The notes under the pieces are model-generated. The model had not been told where the DNA came from and did no database searches. It was given only the letters and a program-made list of their open reading frames with translations. Positions 1 through 7,345 of a stretch of 13,758 bases of DNA are shown here, one piece after another (the first letter of the stretch is position 1; every line of letters begins with the position of its first letter). Where the stretch lies: positions 1 through 13,758 of the forward strand of contig JAWLGJ010000065.1 in assembly GCA_041685145.1 (NCBI GenBank), in the 5' to 3' direction. This DNA comes from JAWLGJ01 sp041685145 (GTDB lineage Bacteria > Pseudomonadota > Alphaproteobacteria > Rhodospirillales > Magnetospirillaceae). The position numbers were made by a program, and so were the translations under genes.

Positions 1-1583
<1,583 letters not shown>

Positions 1584-1608
1584 CACCAGGGGCAGCGGCA
1601 AAAAGCAA

Positions 1609-1644
1609 GGCCCCGGAGGTTCGCCTCCGGGGCCCGTTTTTTTT
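1609..1644 (+). terminator. Intrinsic terminator of hppA, apparently bidirectional
   Basis: A perfect 11-bp stem (1609-1619 with 1624-1634) closes a TTCG tetraloop and is followed by eight T at 1637-1644. Read on the minus strand, the same stem is followed by TTGCTTTTTG. It can therefore also end the leftward transcript of the DUF1013 gene, whose stop is at 1674. The 90-bp gap between these convergent genes holds nothing else that I can see. Confidence 0.93.
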
Positions 1645-1673
1645 GCGGCCGCGTCCGCCGGAGGGGGGCGGGG

Positions 1674-2231
1674 CTACTCGGCGCTGGCGTCGGAGGCCTG
1701 CTGCTGGCCGCGGCTTTGCCGTGCCTGGGCGATGGCCACCACCTTCTCCAGGTCGGCCTCGCTGCACAGCCCCAGGGTCACGGGGTTGCGGGCCTTGATG
1801 TTGGGCGTGTTCCAGTGCTTGCGGTCCCGCACCGAGGTGATCGTCGCCTTGGTGGTGCCGATCAGCTTCGAGATCTGGGCGTCGGACAGTTCCGGGTGGT
1901 GCTTGAGAAGCCAGGCGATGGCGTCGGGGCGGTCGTGCCGCTTCGCCACCGGCGTATAGCGCGCACCCTTCTGCTTCGTCGGCGGCAGGGCCGCCGCGTT
2001 CAAGCGCAGGCGCGCATCGGGGTCTTTCTCACAGCGTTCGATTTCCTCACGGTCGACCTGACCGTTGGCGACCGGGTCGAGCCCGACAATGCCGGCGGCC
2101 ACCTCGCCATCGGCGATCGCCTGCACCTCCAGGCTGTGCATCCCGCAGAAATCCGCGATCTGTTCGAAGGTCAGCGCCGTGTTCTCGACCAGCCACACGG
2201 CGGTTGCCTTGGGCATAAGCGGCAACGCCAT
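1674..2231 (-). CDS. trcR: DUF1013-family transcriptional regulator, TrcR-type
   Basis: This 185-residue protein matches the DUF1013 family, annotated in alphaproteobacteria as the cell-cycle transcriptional regulator TrcR. The assignment is from my memory of the family. Two helix-turn-helix-like segments are visible: residues 20-42 (LTFEQIADFCGMHSLEVQAI) and residues 115-137 (LSDAQISKLIGTTKATITSV). Between them is an acidic stretch and a basic linker around residues 85-105. The C-terminus is rich in Gln and Ala and looks disordered. The ATG at 2231 is preceded by a strong ribosome site, AAGGAGGG (2235-2242), four bases away counting from the GGAGG core, which fixes the start. It has its own promoter (2314-2343) and shares a terminator with hppA. 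Binding targets cannot be read from the sequence. Confidence 0.9.
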   Translation of the reverse strand: MALPLMPKATAVWLVENTALTFEQIADFCGMHSLEVQAIADGEVAAGIVGLDPVANGQVDREEIERCEKDPDARLRLNAAALPPTKQKGARYTPVAKRHDRPDAIAWLLKHHPELSDAQISKLIGTTKATITSVRDRKHWNTPNIKARNPVTLGLCSEADLEKVVAIAQARQSRGQQQASDASAE

Positions 2232-2313
2232 CGTCCCTCCTTATCGGCAAAGTGGTCTCCCGGCCCGCGGGCGCGGGCCGTGCCTGCTTGCGGCAGGTGT
2301 CGGAAGTCCCCCT

Positions 2314-2343
2314 TATATAGACGCACGCTCCCCGCGCGGTCAA
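2314..2343 (-). promoter_or_regulatory. Sigma70-like promoter of the DUF1013 regulator gene
   Basis: On the minus strand, TTGACC (2338-2343) and TATATA (2314-2319) are separated by 18 bases. Transcription would start near 2307, giving a leader of about 75 nt. The -35 hexamer contains the TGA stop codon of the upstream oxidoreductase gene (2340-2342). The leader holds an 8-bp GC hairpin with a 4-base loop around 2261-2280. The hairpin has no T tract, so it does not look like a terminator. Confidence 0.72.
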
Positions 2344-3338
2344 ACCAGGACAACCTTGCCGATATGGGCGCTGCTTTCCATCAGGCGGTGGGCGTCGGCC
2401 GCCTGCTCCAGCGGGAAGGCGGCGTGGATGACCGGCCGCACCCGGCCGGCGTCCAGCAGCGGCCATACCTGGGCGCGCAGCTCGCGGGCGATGGCCGCCT
2501 TCACCGCCACCGGGCGCGCCCGTAGGGTCGAGCCGGTGAGGGTCAGGCGCTTGAGCATCACCGGCATCAGGTCGATCTCCACCCGGCTGCCCTTCAGGAA
2601 GGCGATGTTGCACAGGCGGCCGTCGGCGGCCATCGCCTTGATGTTGCGGGCCACATAGTCGCCGCCCACCATGTCCAGGATGACATCAACGCCGCGCTTG
2701 CCGGTGGCCTCCTTGACGACGGCGACGAAATCCTCCTCGCCGTAATTTATCGCCCGCTCCGCTCCTAGTTCGGCGCACACGCGGCATTTTTCGGCGCTGC
2801 CGGCGGTGGCGAAGACGCGCGCGCCGAAGGCGGCGGCAAGTTGGATGGCGGTGGTGCCGATGCCCGAACTGCCGCCGTGGACCAGGAAACTCTCCCCCGC
2901 CGTCAGGCCACAGCGCTGGAAGACGTTGTGCCAGACGGTGAAAAAGGTCTCGGGCAGCGCCGCCGCCTTTTCGGCGTCATAGCCCTTGGGCCAGGGCAGG
3001 CAGCATTCGGCCGCCGCCGTGCAATAGCGGGCATAGCCGCCGCCGGTGACCAGTGCCGTGACCTCGGCCCCGATCGCCGGGGCGGTGACGCCCTCGCCCA
3101 GTGCCACCACCGTGCCCGCGACCTCCAGGCCGGGAATGTCCGAGGCGCCGGGCGGCGGCGGATAGTTGCCCTGGCGCTGGAACACGTCGGGGCGGTTGAC
3201 GCCGGCGGCCGCCACCGCGATCAGCACCTCGCCGGGCCCCGGCCGCGGCACTGGCCGCTGCGCCGGGCGCAGCCCCTCGGCCGGGCCGGGGGCGGCGATC
3301 TCGATGCAGGTCATGGTTTCGGGCAGGGTGGGGGGCAT
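2340..3338 (-). CDS. PIG3-type NAD(P)H quinone oxidoreductase (zinc-independent MDR family)
   Basis: Cytoplasmic NAD(P)H-dependent reductase of the medium-chain dehydrogenase/reductase superfamily, closest to the TP53I3/PIG3 branch of quinone reductases. The N-terminal GroES-like domain carries GVNRPDVFQRQG and PPPPGASDIPGLEVAG (residues about 46-75). The Rossmann fold shows VHGGSSGIGTTAIQL near residues 153-167. A PIG3-like GSTLRAR lies near residue 269. The structural zinc ligands of true alcohol dehydrogenases are absent. From the ATG at 3338 the product is 332 residues, the length of human PIG3, and a GGAG (3345-3348) sits six bases before it. An in-frame ATG at 3371 would add 11 residues and overlap the preceding stop as ATGA; I consider it less likely because PIG3-family conservation begins near MTCIEI. 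The natural substrate is unknown. Confidence 0.9.
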   Translation of the reverse strand: MPPTLPETMTCIEIAAPGPAEGLRPAQRPVPRPGPGEVLIAVAAAGVNRPDVFQRQGNYPPPPGASDIPGLEVAGTVVALGEGVTAPAIGAEVTALVTGGGYARYCTAAAECCLPWPKGYDAEKAAALPETFFTVWHNVFQRCGLTAGESFLVHGGSSGIGTTAIQLAAAFGARVFATAGSAEKCRVCAELGAERAINYGEEDFVAVVKEATGKRGVDVILDMVGGDYVARNIKAMAADGRLCNIAFLKGSRVEIDLMPVMLKRLTLTGSTLRARPVAVKAAIARELRAQVWPLLDAGRVRPVIHAAFPLEQAADAHRLMESSAHIGKVVLV

Positions 3339-3367
3339 GAATGTCTCCGCGGTCGTGATTCGCGCCG

Positions 3368-3853
3368 TCATCCCAGCAGCAGGTCGATCTCGCCCTGGTT
3401 CATGGTGATCTCGGAGCCGTGGATATTGGCCGAGGCCACCTCCAGCAGCCGCTGCAACACGCGGCTGGCGGCCTTCGCCTTGGCGGCGACACCGTCGTTG
3501 TCGCCATTGTCGAAGGCCGTCTGCATCTGTGCCAGCGAGGCGGCGACGACGTCGTTGAGTTGGGCGATGGTCTCCTCGAAGGGCTCGCGGTAGCGGGGCG
3601 GGACATGGTCATAGGCGGCGATGGCCAGTTCCTTGTCGCGAAAACCGCTCTGGCGGAAATGGTCCTGATAGCCCAGCGGCTCCCAGGCGTGGCATTCCTC
3701 CAGCATGTCGGGCATGTCCGGGACCATGTCCAGCAGCATGATGATCTCGTTGAAGTGGTTGAGGTAATCCGTCGCCAGCAGCGTGGTGGTGGAGATGTTG
3801 GTCCCCTCCACCTTGCGCTGCCAGGCGCGAAAATCCCCCTCCACCTTGTTCAT
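3368..3853 (-). CDS. Conserved-looking helical protein of unknown function with a CheY-docking-like C-terminus
   Basis: I do not recognise this 161-residue protein. It has no signal peptide or membrane segment and reads as mostly alpha-helical. There is a helix around residues 25-43, a His/aromatic-rich middle (residues 54-90), and a probable helical hairpin at about 90-118 and 121-142. A short linker and the ending TMNQGEIDLLLG follow. That ending resembles the N-terminal CheY-binding peptide of FliM (LSQAEIDALL in E. coli) and the docking tail of CheZ. The ATG at 3853 has GAGG upstream and starts 10 bases after the crotonase stop. The stop overlaps the alternative ATG of the oxidoreductase gene (ATGA at 3368-3371), so it sits in one transcription unit with metabolic genes rather than chemotaxis genes. 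Function is unassigned. Confidence 0.85.
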   Translation of the reverse strand: MNKVEGDFRAWQRKVEGTNISTTTLLATDYLNHFNEIIMLLDMVPDMPDMLEECHAWEPLGYQDHFRQSGFRDKELAIAAYDHVPPRYREPFEETIAQLNDVVAASLAQMQTAFDNGDNDGVAAKAKAASRVLQRLLEVASANIHGSEITMNQGEIDLLLG

Positions 3854-3863
3854 GCCGTCCGCC

Positions 3864-4664
3864 TCAGCGTCCCGTCCACTGCGGCGGCCGCTTCTGCAGA
3901 AAGGCGTCGATGTCCTCCTCGGCGTCGCGGGCCAGCATGTTCTCGGTCATCACCTGGGCGGTGTAGGCATAGGCCTCCTCCAGGCCTAGCTCGACCTGGC
4001 GATAGAACGCCTCCTTGCCCGTCTTCACCGTCAGCGGCGACTTCGCCGCGATGCCGCGGGCCAACTCGTCGACGGCGGCGTCCAGTTCCGCGGCCGGCAG
4101 GCAGCGATTGACGAGGCCGATGCGCTCGGCCTCGGTCGCGGTGATGGCGCGGCCGGTCAGCAGCATCTCCATCGCCTGCTTGCGGCCCACCGCGCGGCTC
4201 AGCGCCACCATCGGCGTCGAGCAGAACAGGCCGATATTGACGCCGGGGGTGGCGAATTTGGCCTCCTCGGCGGCCAGGGCCAGGTCGCAGGTGGCGACAA
4301 GCTGGCAGCCGGCGGCGGTGGCCATCGCGTGTACCCGCGCGATCACCGGCTGCGGCAGGCGGGTGATCGACAACATCAACTGCGAGCACTGGCGGAAGGT
4401 GGCCAAGTGCTTGTCGCGGGCCGGGTTGGCGCGCAGTTCCTTGAGGTCATGGCCGGCGCAGAAGGCGGGGCCGTTGGCGGCCAGCACCACGACCTTGATG
4501 TCGCGGTCCTCGCGCAGGGCGTTCATCTCGGCCTGCAGGGCGGCCATCATCGCCCGCGACAGGGCGTTGCGGGCCTGGGGGCGGTTGAGCGTCAGGGTGG
4601 CGACGCCGTCGCGGTCCTCGCGCTGGACCAGTGCTTCGCTCGCGGCGGGGGCGGGGGCCGTCAT
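3864..4664 (-). CDS. Enoyl-CoA hydratase/isomerase (crotonase) family protein, ECHDC3-like, catalytic glutamates replaced
   Basis: A 266-residue crotonase-fold protein. LNRPQARNAL (residues 26-35) and the oxyanion-hole segment AFCAGHDLKEL (67-77) are intact, so acyl-CoA binding is plausible. Hydratases carry Glu in GGGCEL and in QPE; here these read AGCQL (Gln121) and ATPGV (Gly141), so both catalytic acids are missing. The run FATPGVNIGLFCSTP (137-151) fits the ECHDC3 subgroup. The family scaffold also supports isomerases, hydrolases and decarboxylases, so the reaction is open. The ATG at 4664 was chosen because MTAPAPAASEALVQ leads directly into the conserved core and AGAGG lies 11 bases upstream. 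The open frame extends far upstream of it but only as antisense to the thioesterase gene. It heads the leftward cluster with the helical protein and the PIG3-like reductase. Confidence 0.9.
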   Translation of the reverse strand: MTAPAPAASEALVQREDRDGVATLTLNRPQARNALSRAMMAALQAEMNALREDRDIKVVVLAANGPAFCAGHDLKELRANPARDKHLATFRQCSQLMLSITRLPQPVIARVHAMATAAGCQLVATCDLALAAEEAKFATPGVNIGLFCSTPMVALSRAVGRKQAMEMLLTGRAITATEAERIGLVNRCLPAAELDAAVDELARGIAAKSPLTVKTGKEAFYRQVELGLEEAYAYTAQVMTENMLARDAEEDIDAFLQKRPPQWTGR

Positions 4665-4736
4665 GAATCGTTGTTCCTCTTGGCTTTGGATGTTGGACTT
4701 GTGCGCCGGGGCGCCTTCTGCGAGCATTGCCGCGCA
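4665..4736. other. Divergent intergenic region between crotonase and thioesterase genes
   Basis: These 72 bases must hold the leftward start signals of the crotonase gene and the rightward ones of the thioesterase gene. I found a weak ribosome site for the leftward gene (AGAGG on the minus strand, 4676-4680) but no convincing -35/-10 pair on either strand. A GTG at 4701, in frame with the thioesterase, is a possible earlier start for that gene. Confidence 0.5.
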
Positions 4737-5171
4737 ATGCCGCGTATCACTCTTCAGCAATTCCAGGACCTGATCAACGAGCAACTGCCGGTCGTGCGAC
4801 TGTTCAACATGCAGGTCGAACACATCGGGCGGGGCGACGCGCGGATGCGGATGCTCTACACGCCCGAAATGTCGCGTCCCGGCGGCACGGTGTCGGGGCC
4901 GGCGCTGATGGCGTTGGCCGACGTCACCATGTACGCGGTGGTGCTGGGGCTGATCGGGCAGCGGGAACTGGCGGTCACCACCAACCTGTCGACCAACTTC
5001 CTGCGCCGCCCGCCGCCCGCCGACGTGGTGGCGGAGGGGCGCATCCTCAAGCTGGGGCGGCGCCTGGCGGTGGGCGAGGTTTCGCTGTCGACCACCGCGG
5101 GCGAGGGCGATCTGGTCGCGCACGTCACCGGCACCTATTCCATTCCCCCGGCGCCGTCGTCCGGCCAATAG
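4737..5171 (+). CDS. PaaI-family hotdog-fold thioesterase
   Basis: A 144-residue single hotdog-domain protein, expected to hydrolyse acyl-CoA or aryl-CoA thioesters in the cytoplasm as a homo-oligomer. The helix and catalytic segment of the PaaI branch is seen at residues 48-68, including GGTVSGPALMALADVTMY with Asp62. The core strands LAVTTNLSTNFLRRPPPADV (78-97) and GRRLAVGEVSLST follow, as in the family. The ATG at 4737 was chosen because similarity begins almost at once. No strong ribosome site precedes it, and an in-frame GTG at 4701 is the alternative. It diverges from the crotonase gene, a plausible partner in acyl-CoA metabolism. Its last 37 bases overlap the 3' end of the leftward ABM gene. 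Confidence 0.9.
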   Translation: MPRITLQQFQDLINEQLPVVRLFNMQVEHIGRGDARMRMLYTPEMSRPGGTVSGPALMALADVTMYAVVLGLIGQRELAVTTNLSTNFLRRPPPADVVAEGRILKLGRRLAVGEVSLSTTAGEGDLVAHVTGTYSIPPAPSSGQ

Positions 5172-5476
5172 GCCGAGCGGTCGATGCGCGCCACATGGAT
5201 GGCGTAGCGTTCGTAGAAACGGTCGCGACCGTAACGCTGGGCCTCGCGGTGCTCGGCGTGTTCCCGCCATTGCGCGATGTCCTGGGGCGAGCGCCAATAG
5301 GAGACGGTGATGCCGCGGCCGTCGGCGTCGCGGACGCTGTCGGCGCCGAGATAACCCGGCATCGATTCGGCCAGTTCGACCATGCGGCGGGCAACCTGCT
5401 CGTAGCCGTCGCCGGCATCGCCGCGCAGGCGGCTGGCGAAGATGACCGCCCAGCTTCCGGGGGCGGGGCCGTTCAT
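5135..5476 (-). CDS. Antibiotic biosynthesis monooxygenase (ABM) domain protein
   Basis: A 113-residue single-domain protein of the dimeric alpha/beta ABM fold. The visible pattern is WAVIFASRL (first strand), then a helix with MVELAESMPGYLGADSVRD (residues 32-50), GITVSYWRSPQDIAQWREH (55-73) and HREAQRYGRDRFYERY (76-91), ending in AIHVARIDR. Relatives include cofactor-free monooxygenases and heme-degrading enzymes, and many members are uncharacterised, so substrate and reaction are unknown. The ATG at 5476 overlaps the stop of the upstream 73-residue gene as ATGA, which suggests translational coupling. The C-terminal AYWPDDGAGGME is encoded in the overlap with the thioesterase gene and may not be under family constraint. 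Confidence 0.88.
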   Translation of the reverse strand: MNGPAPGSWAVIFASRLRGDAGDGYEQVARRMVELAESMPGYLGADSVRDADGRGITVSYWRSPQDIAQWREHAEHREAQRYGRDRFYERYAIHVARIDRSAYWPDDGAGGME

Positions 5477-5694
5477 TCCGCGTCCCCGCCTTCCGAACGG
5501 ACGCGGAAGCGGGCGGGATCGTCGGCCAGAAGCTGCATGGCCACGAAACCGTGGGACGAGCGGATGATCAATTCGCAGAACCAGTTGCCGTCCCCGGCTT
5601 CCATAGGCGCGCCCATTTCAATGCTGGTGACGTCCTCGACATCCATGCTGATCGAGTGGTCGTTGCGGAACGAGACGGCGGCAACGGTCTTCAT
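5473..5694 (-). CDS. Small conserved-looking hypothetical protein (73 aa), coupled to the ABM gene
   Basis: I do not recognise this protein. It is acidic, lacks a signal peptide or membrane helix, and looks like a small beta-rich fold: MKTVAAVSFRND, SISMDVEDVTSIEM, NWFCELIIRSSHGFVAMQLL. The ATG at 5694 was chosen because GAGG lies nine bases upstream and the reading frame further upstream crosses the rplM promoter region. Its TGA overlaps the ATG of the ABM gene by 4 nt, so the two are almost certainly co-translated. A role as partner of the ABM protein is only inferred from this arrangement. Confidence 0.75.
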   Translation of the reverse strand: MKTVAAVSFRNDHSISMDVEDVTSIEMGAPMEAGDGNWFCELIIRSSHGFVAMQLLADDPARFRVRSEGGDAE

Positions 5695-5850
5695 CGGGGC
5701 GGTCCTCGGAGTGTTTGTGAGGGATGGTTCCAAGACGCTGAGGCATGTGCCCCGGCACGTCAAGCGGCAGAGCCGCCCTACGCGCCGTCTTCGCGGCAGG
5801 TAATATAATACCGCAACGCTAATTGCCTGATACAGCGGCTTTTTTCTTGA
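5695..5850. other. Divergent intergenic region upstream of rplM and the 73-aa gene
   Basis: No gene is seen here. The region holds an AT-rich island (5801-5810) that contains a perfect TATAAT on the plus strand (5804-5809) but no matching -35. There is a short hairpin at 5764-5776 (GCGGC/GCCGC). A TTGACG lies on the minus strand (5758-5763), without a -10 at the right distance. The T-rich run 5840-5848 lies directly upstream of the rplM -35 box and could act as an UP element. The promoter of the leftward pair must lie here, but I could not place it. Confidence 0.5.
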
Positions 5851-5878
5851 TTGACTTCGACGCCGTTCGTGGCATACT
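5851..5878 (+). promoter_or_regulatory. Sigma70-like promoter of the rplM-rpsI operon
   Basis: TTGACT (5851-5856) and CATACT (5873-5878) are separated by 16 bases. Transcription would begin near 5885, giving a leader of about 33 nt. A small hairpin (GCCTC 5883-5887 with GAGGC 5892-5896) lies at or just before the transcript start. The ribosome site GAGG (5912-5915) is only two bases from the rplM ATG. Confidence 0.72.
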
Positions 5879-5917
5879 CCGCGCCTCGTTCGAGGCCCGA
5901 AGCTATGGCTTGAGGAC

Positions 5918-6382
5918 ATGAAAACCTTTTCCGCAAAACCGTCCGACATCGAGAAGAAGTGGATCGTGATCGACGCGGACGGCGTCGTTCTGGGGCGGCT
6001 GGCCAGCATTGTGGCCATGCGTCTCAGGGGCAAGCACAAGCCCATCTTCACGCCCCACATGGACTGCGGCGACAACGTCATCGTCATCAACGCCGACAAG
6101 GTGAAGCTGACGGGGCGCAAGCTGGCCGACAAGCGGTTCTACTGGCACACCGGCTATCCCGGCGGCATCAAGAGCCGCACCGCCGGCCAGATCCTCTCCG
6201 GCCAACACCCCGAGCGGGTGATCTACAAGGCCGTCGAGCGCATGATCAGCCGCAACCCGCTGGGCCGCCAGCAGATGAAGAACCTGCGCGTCTATGCCGG
6301 GGGCGAGCACCCGCACGAGGCGCAGAAGCCCGAGGTTCTGGACGTTGCCGCCATGAACCCGAAGAACAAGAGGAGCCGCTAA
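5918..6382 (+). CDS. rplM: 50S ribosomal protein L13
   Basis: Large-subunit ribosomal protein, 154 residues, within the length range of the alphaproteobacterial form. The L13 core is clear: WIVIDADGVVLGRLAS (residues 15-30), RGKHKPIFTPHMDCGDNVIVIN, KVKLTGRKLADKRFYWHTGYPGG and the C-terminal block NPLGRQQMKNLRVYAGGEHPHEAQKPE. The N-terminal MKTFSAKPSDIEKKW is the usual start, which supports the ATG at 5918. It is the first gene of a two-gene operon with rpsI, three bases away. E. coli L13 is reported to repress its own mRNA; the leader here is too short to show such a site with confidence. Confidence 0.98.
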   Translation: MKTFSAKPSDIEKKWIVIDADGVVLGRLASIVAMRLRGKHKPIFTPHMDCGDNVIVINADKVKLTGRKLADKRFYWHTGYPGGIKSRTAGQILSGQHPERVIYKAVERMISRNPLGRQQMKNLRVYAGGEHPHEAQKPEVLDVAAMNPKNKRSR

Positions 6383-6385
6383 GCC

Positions 6386-6862
6386 ATGAGCGAGGAGCTT
6401 AAGAGCTTCGCCGATCTCGAGCAGGCGGTGGCCACCCCCGAGACCCGCGCCGCGCGCGAGCCGCAGCGCGACAAGCAGGGCCGCGCCTATGCCACCGGCC
6501 GGCGCAAGGACGCCGTCGCCCGCGTGTGGGTGAAGCCGGGCAGCGGCCGCGTCACCGTCAACGGGCGCGACATCGAGACCTATTTCGCGCGGCCGGTGCT
6601 GCGCATGGTCATCAATCAGCCCTTCGTCGCCTGCAACACCGCCGGCCAGTTCGACGTCGTCGCCACCGTGCGCGGCGGCGGCCTGTCGGGGCAGGCGGGC
6701 GCGGTGCGCCACGGCATCAGCCGCGCGCTCAACAACTACGACCCCGAGCTGCGACCGGCGCTCAAGGCCGGCGGCTTCCTCACCCGCGACTCCCGCGTCG
6801 TCGAGCGAAAGAAGTACGGCAAGCGCAAGGCCCGCCGCAGCTTCCAGTTCTCCAAGCGCTGA
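6386..6862 (+). CDS. rpsI: 30S ribosomal protein S9
   Basis: Small-subunit ribosomal protein of 158 residues. After a variable N-terminal extension of about 30 residues, common in alphaproteobacteria, the S9 core appears: YATGRRKDAVARVWVKPGSG, RPVLRMVINQPF, the glycine-rich GGGLSGQAGAVRHGISRAL, and the basic tail RKKYGKRKARRSFQFSKR. The final SKR reaches the P-site tRNA in ribosome structures. An AGGAG inside the last codons of rplM serves as ribosome site, and the spacing of three bases from the rplM stop indicates co-transcription. The unit ends at the hairpin 6887-6916. Confidence 0.98.
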   Translation: MSEELKSFADLEQAVATPETRAAREPQRDKQGRAYATGRRKDAVARVWVKPGSGRVTVNGRDIETYFARPVLRMVINQPFVACNTAGQFDVVATVRGGGLSGQAGAVRHGISRALNNYDPELRPALKAGGFLTRDSRVVERKKYGKRKARRSFQFSKR

Positions 6863-6886
6863 CGCTTCGCGCCAGCCGGGAACATC

Positions 6887-6923
6887 CGAGGCCGGGCCCC
6901 TGGGGGTCCGGCCTCGTTGCTTG
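6887..6923 (+). terminator. Hairpin terminator of the rplM-rpsI operon
   Basis: A 9-bp perfect outer stem (CGAGGCCGG 6887-6895 with 6908-6916) continues through a G-T pair and three C-G pairs to a four-base loop. The following TTGCTTG is only moderately T-rich, so termination relies on the stem. It lies between the convergent rpsI and small exported-protein genes, 24 bases after the rpsI stop. Confidence 0.75.
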
Positions 6924-6980
6924 TGGGGGAGAGACAGCTATGGCTTTGGTCGGTTCCGCCGTCGGTCCCGCCGTGCCGCG

Positions 6981-7214
6981 TCAGCGGCGCGCGGTGTCGC
7001 GCTCGTCGTCCGCCTTTGTGGCCTGCTCGGCCTGGGCGACGGTCTTGGCCTCGTCGCGTGTCGGCTCAGCGGGCAGGCGGGTGGCGGTACGGGCCTCGCC
7101 GTGGGAGCACGGATTATCGGCGGCGGCCTTGGTGCCCTGCGACATGGCGCCGTCACCGGCAATCGCCGGCGCCGCCAGCGGCACAAGCGCGGCAAGCAGG
7201 ATCAGTTTGCGCAT
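6981..7214 (-). CDS. Small exported hypothetical protein (77 aa) with signal peptide
   Basis: A textbook Sec signal peptide opens the protein: MRKLILLAALVPLAAPAIA, with cleavage expected after AIA or nearby. The mature part is about 58 residues, very polar, with alternating Lys, Glu, Asp, Thr and Ala and one Cys in NPCSHGEA. It is probably a disordered or helical periplasmic protein. I do not recognise a family. The start at 7214 is decided by a perfect AGGAGG with a six-base spacer. The frame is open further upstream but the added residues are Arg/Pro-rich and implausible. It converges on rpsI and diverges from argC. Confidence 0.75.
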   Translation of the reverse strand: MRKLILLAALVPLAAPAIAGDGAMSQGTKAAADNPCSHGEARTATRLPAEPTRDEAKTVAQAEQATKADDERDTARR

Positions 7215-7345
7215 CGCGGTCCTCCTGCGTGGGGTGTGGGGGAAGAGGTGGGGTGGCGGGCGACGACGGCAAGCCGGGCGCGGCCGAGGATTGCGCGCGC
7301 GCGCCCTGTGCGCTAACCACCTATCGGAATGAAGGAGCAAGGCCG
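7215..7345. other. Divergent intergenic region between the exported-protein gene and argC
   Basis: 131 bases holding the ribosome sites of both genes: AGGAGG on the minus strand next to 7214, and AAGGAG for argC eight bases before its ATG. A (GC)6 alternating run lies at 7293-7304. The best argC promoter candidate is TTGCGC (7291-7296), 17 bases, TAACCA (7314-7319), which is a poor match. No arginine-repressor-like palindrome was evident. Confidence 0.4.

Noticed and set aside
4665..5297. Upstream extension of the crotonase reading frame to 5297
   Set aside because: The extra residues are antisense to the thioesterase gene, lack family similarity and are Arg-rich. The start at 4664 leads directly into the conserved core.
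5903..6712. 269-residue open frame antisense to rplM and rpsI
   Set aside because: Shadow of two ribosomal protein genes, with no ribosome site and no family match.
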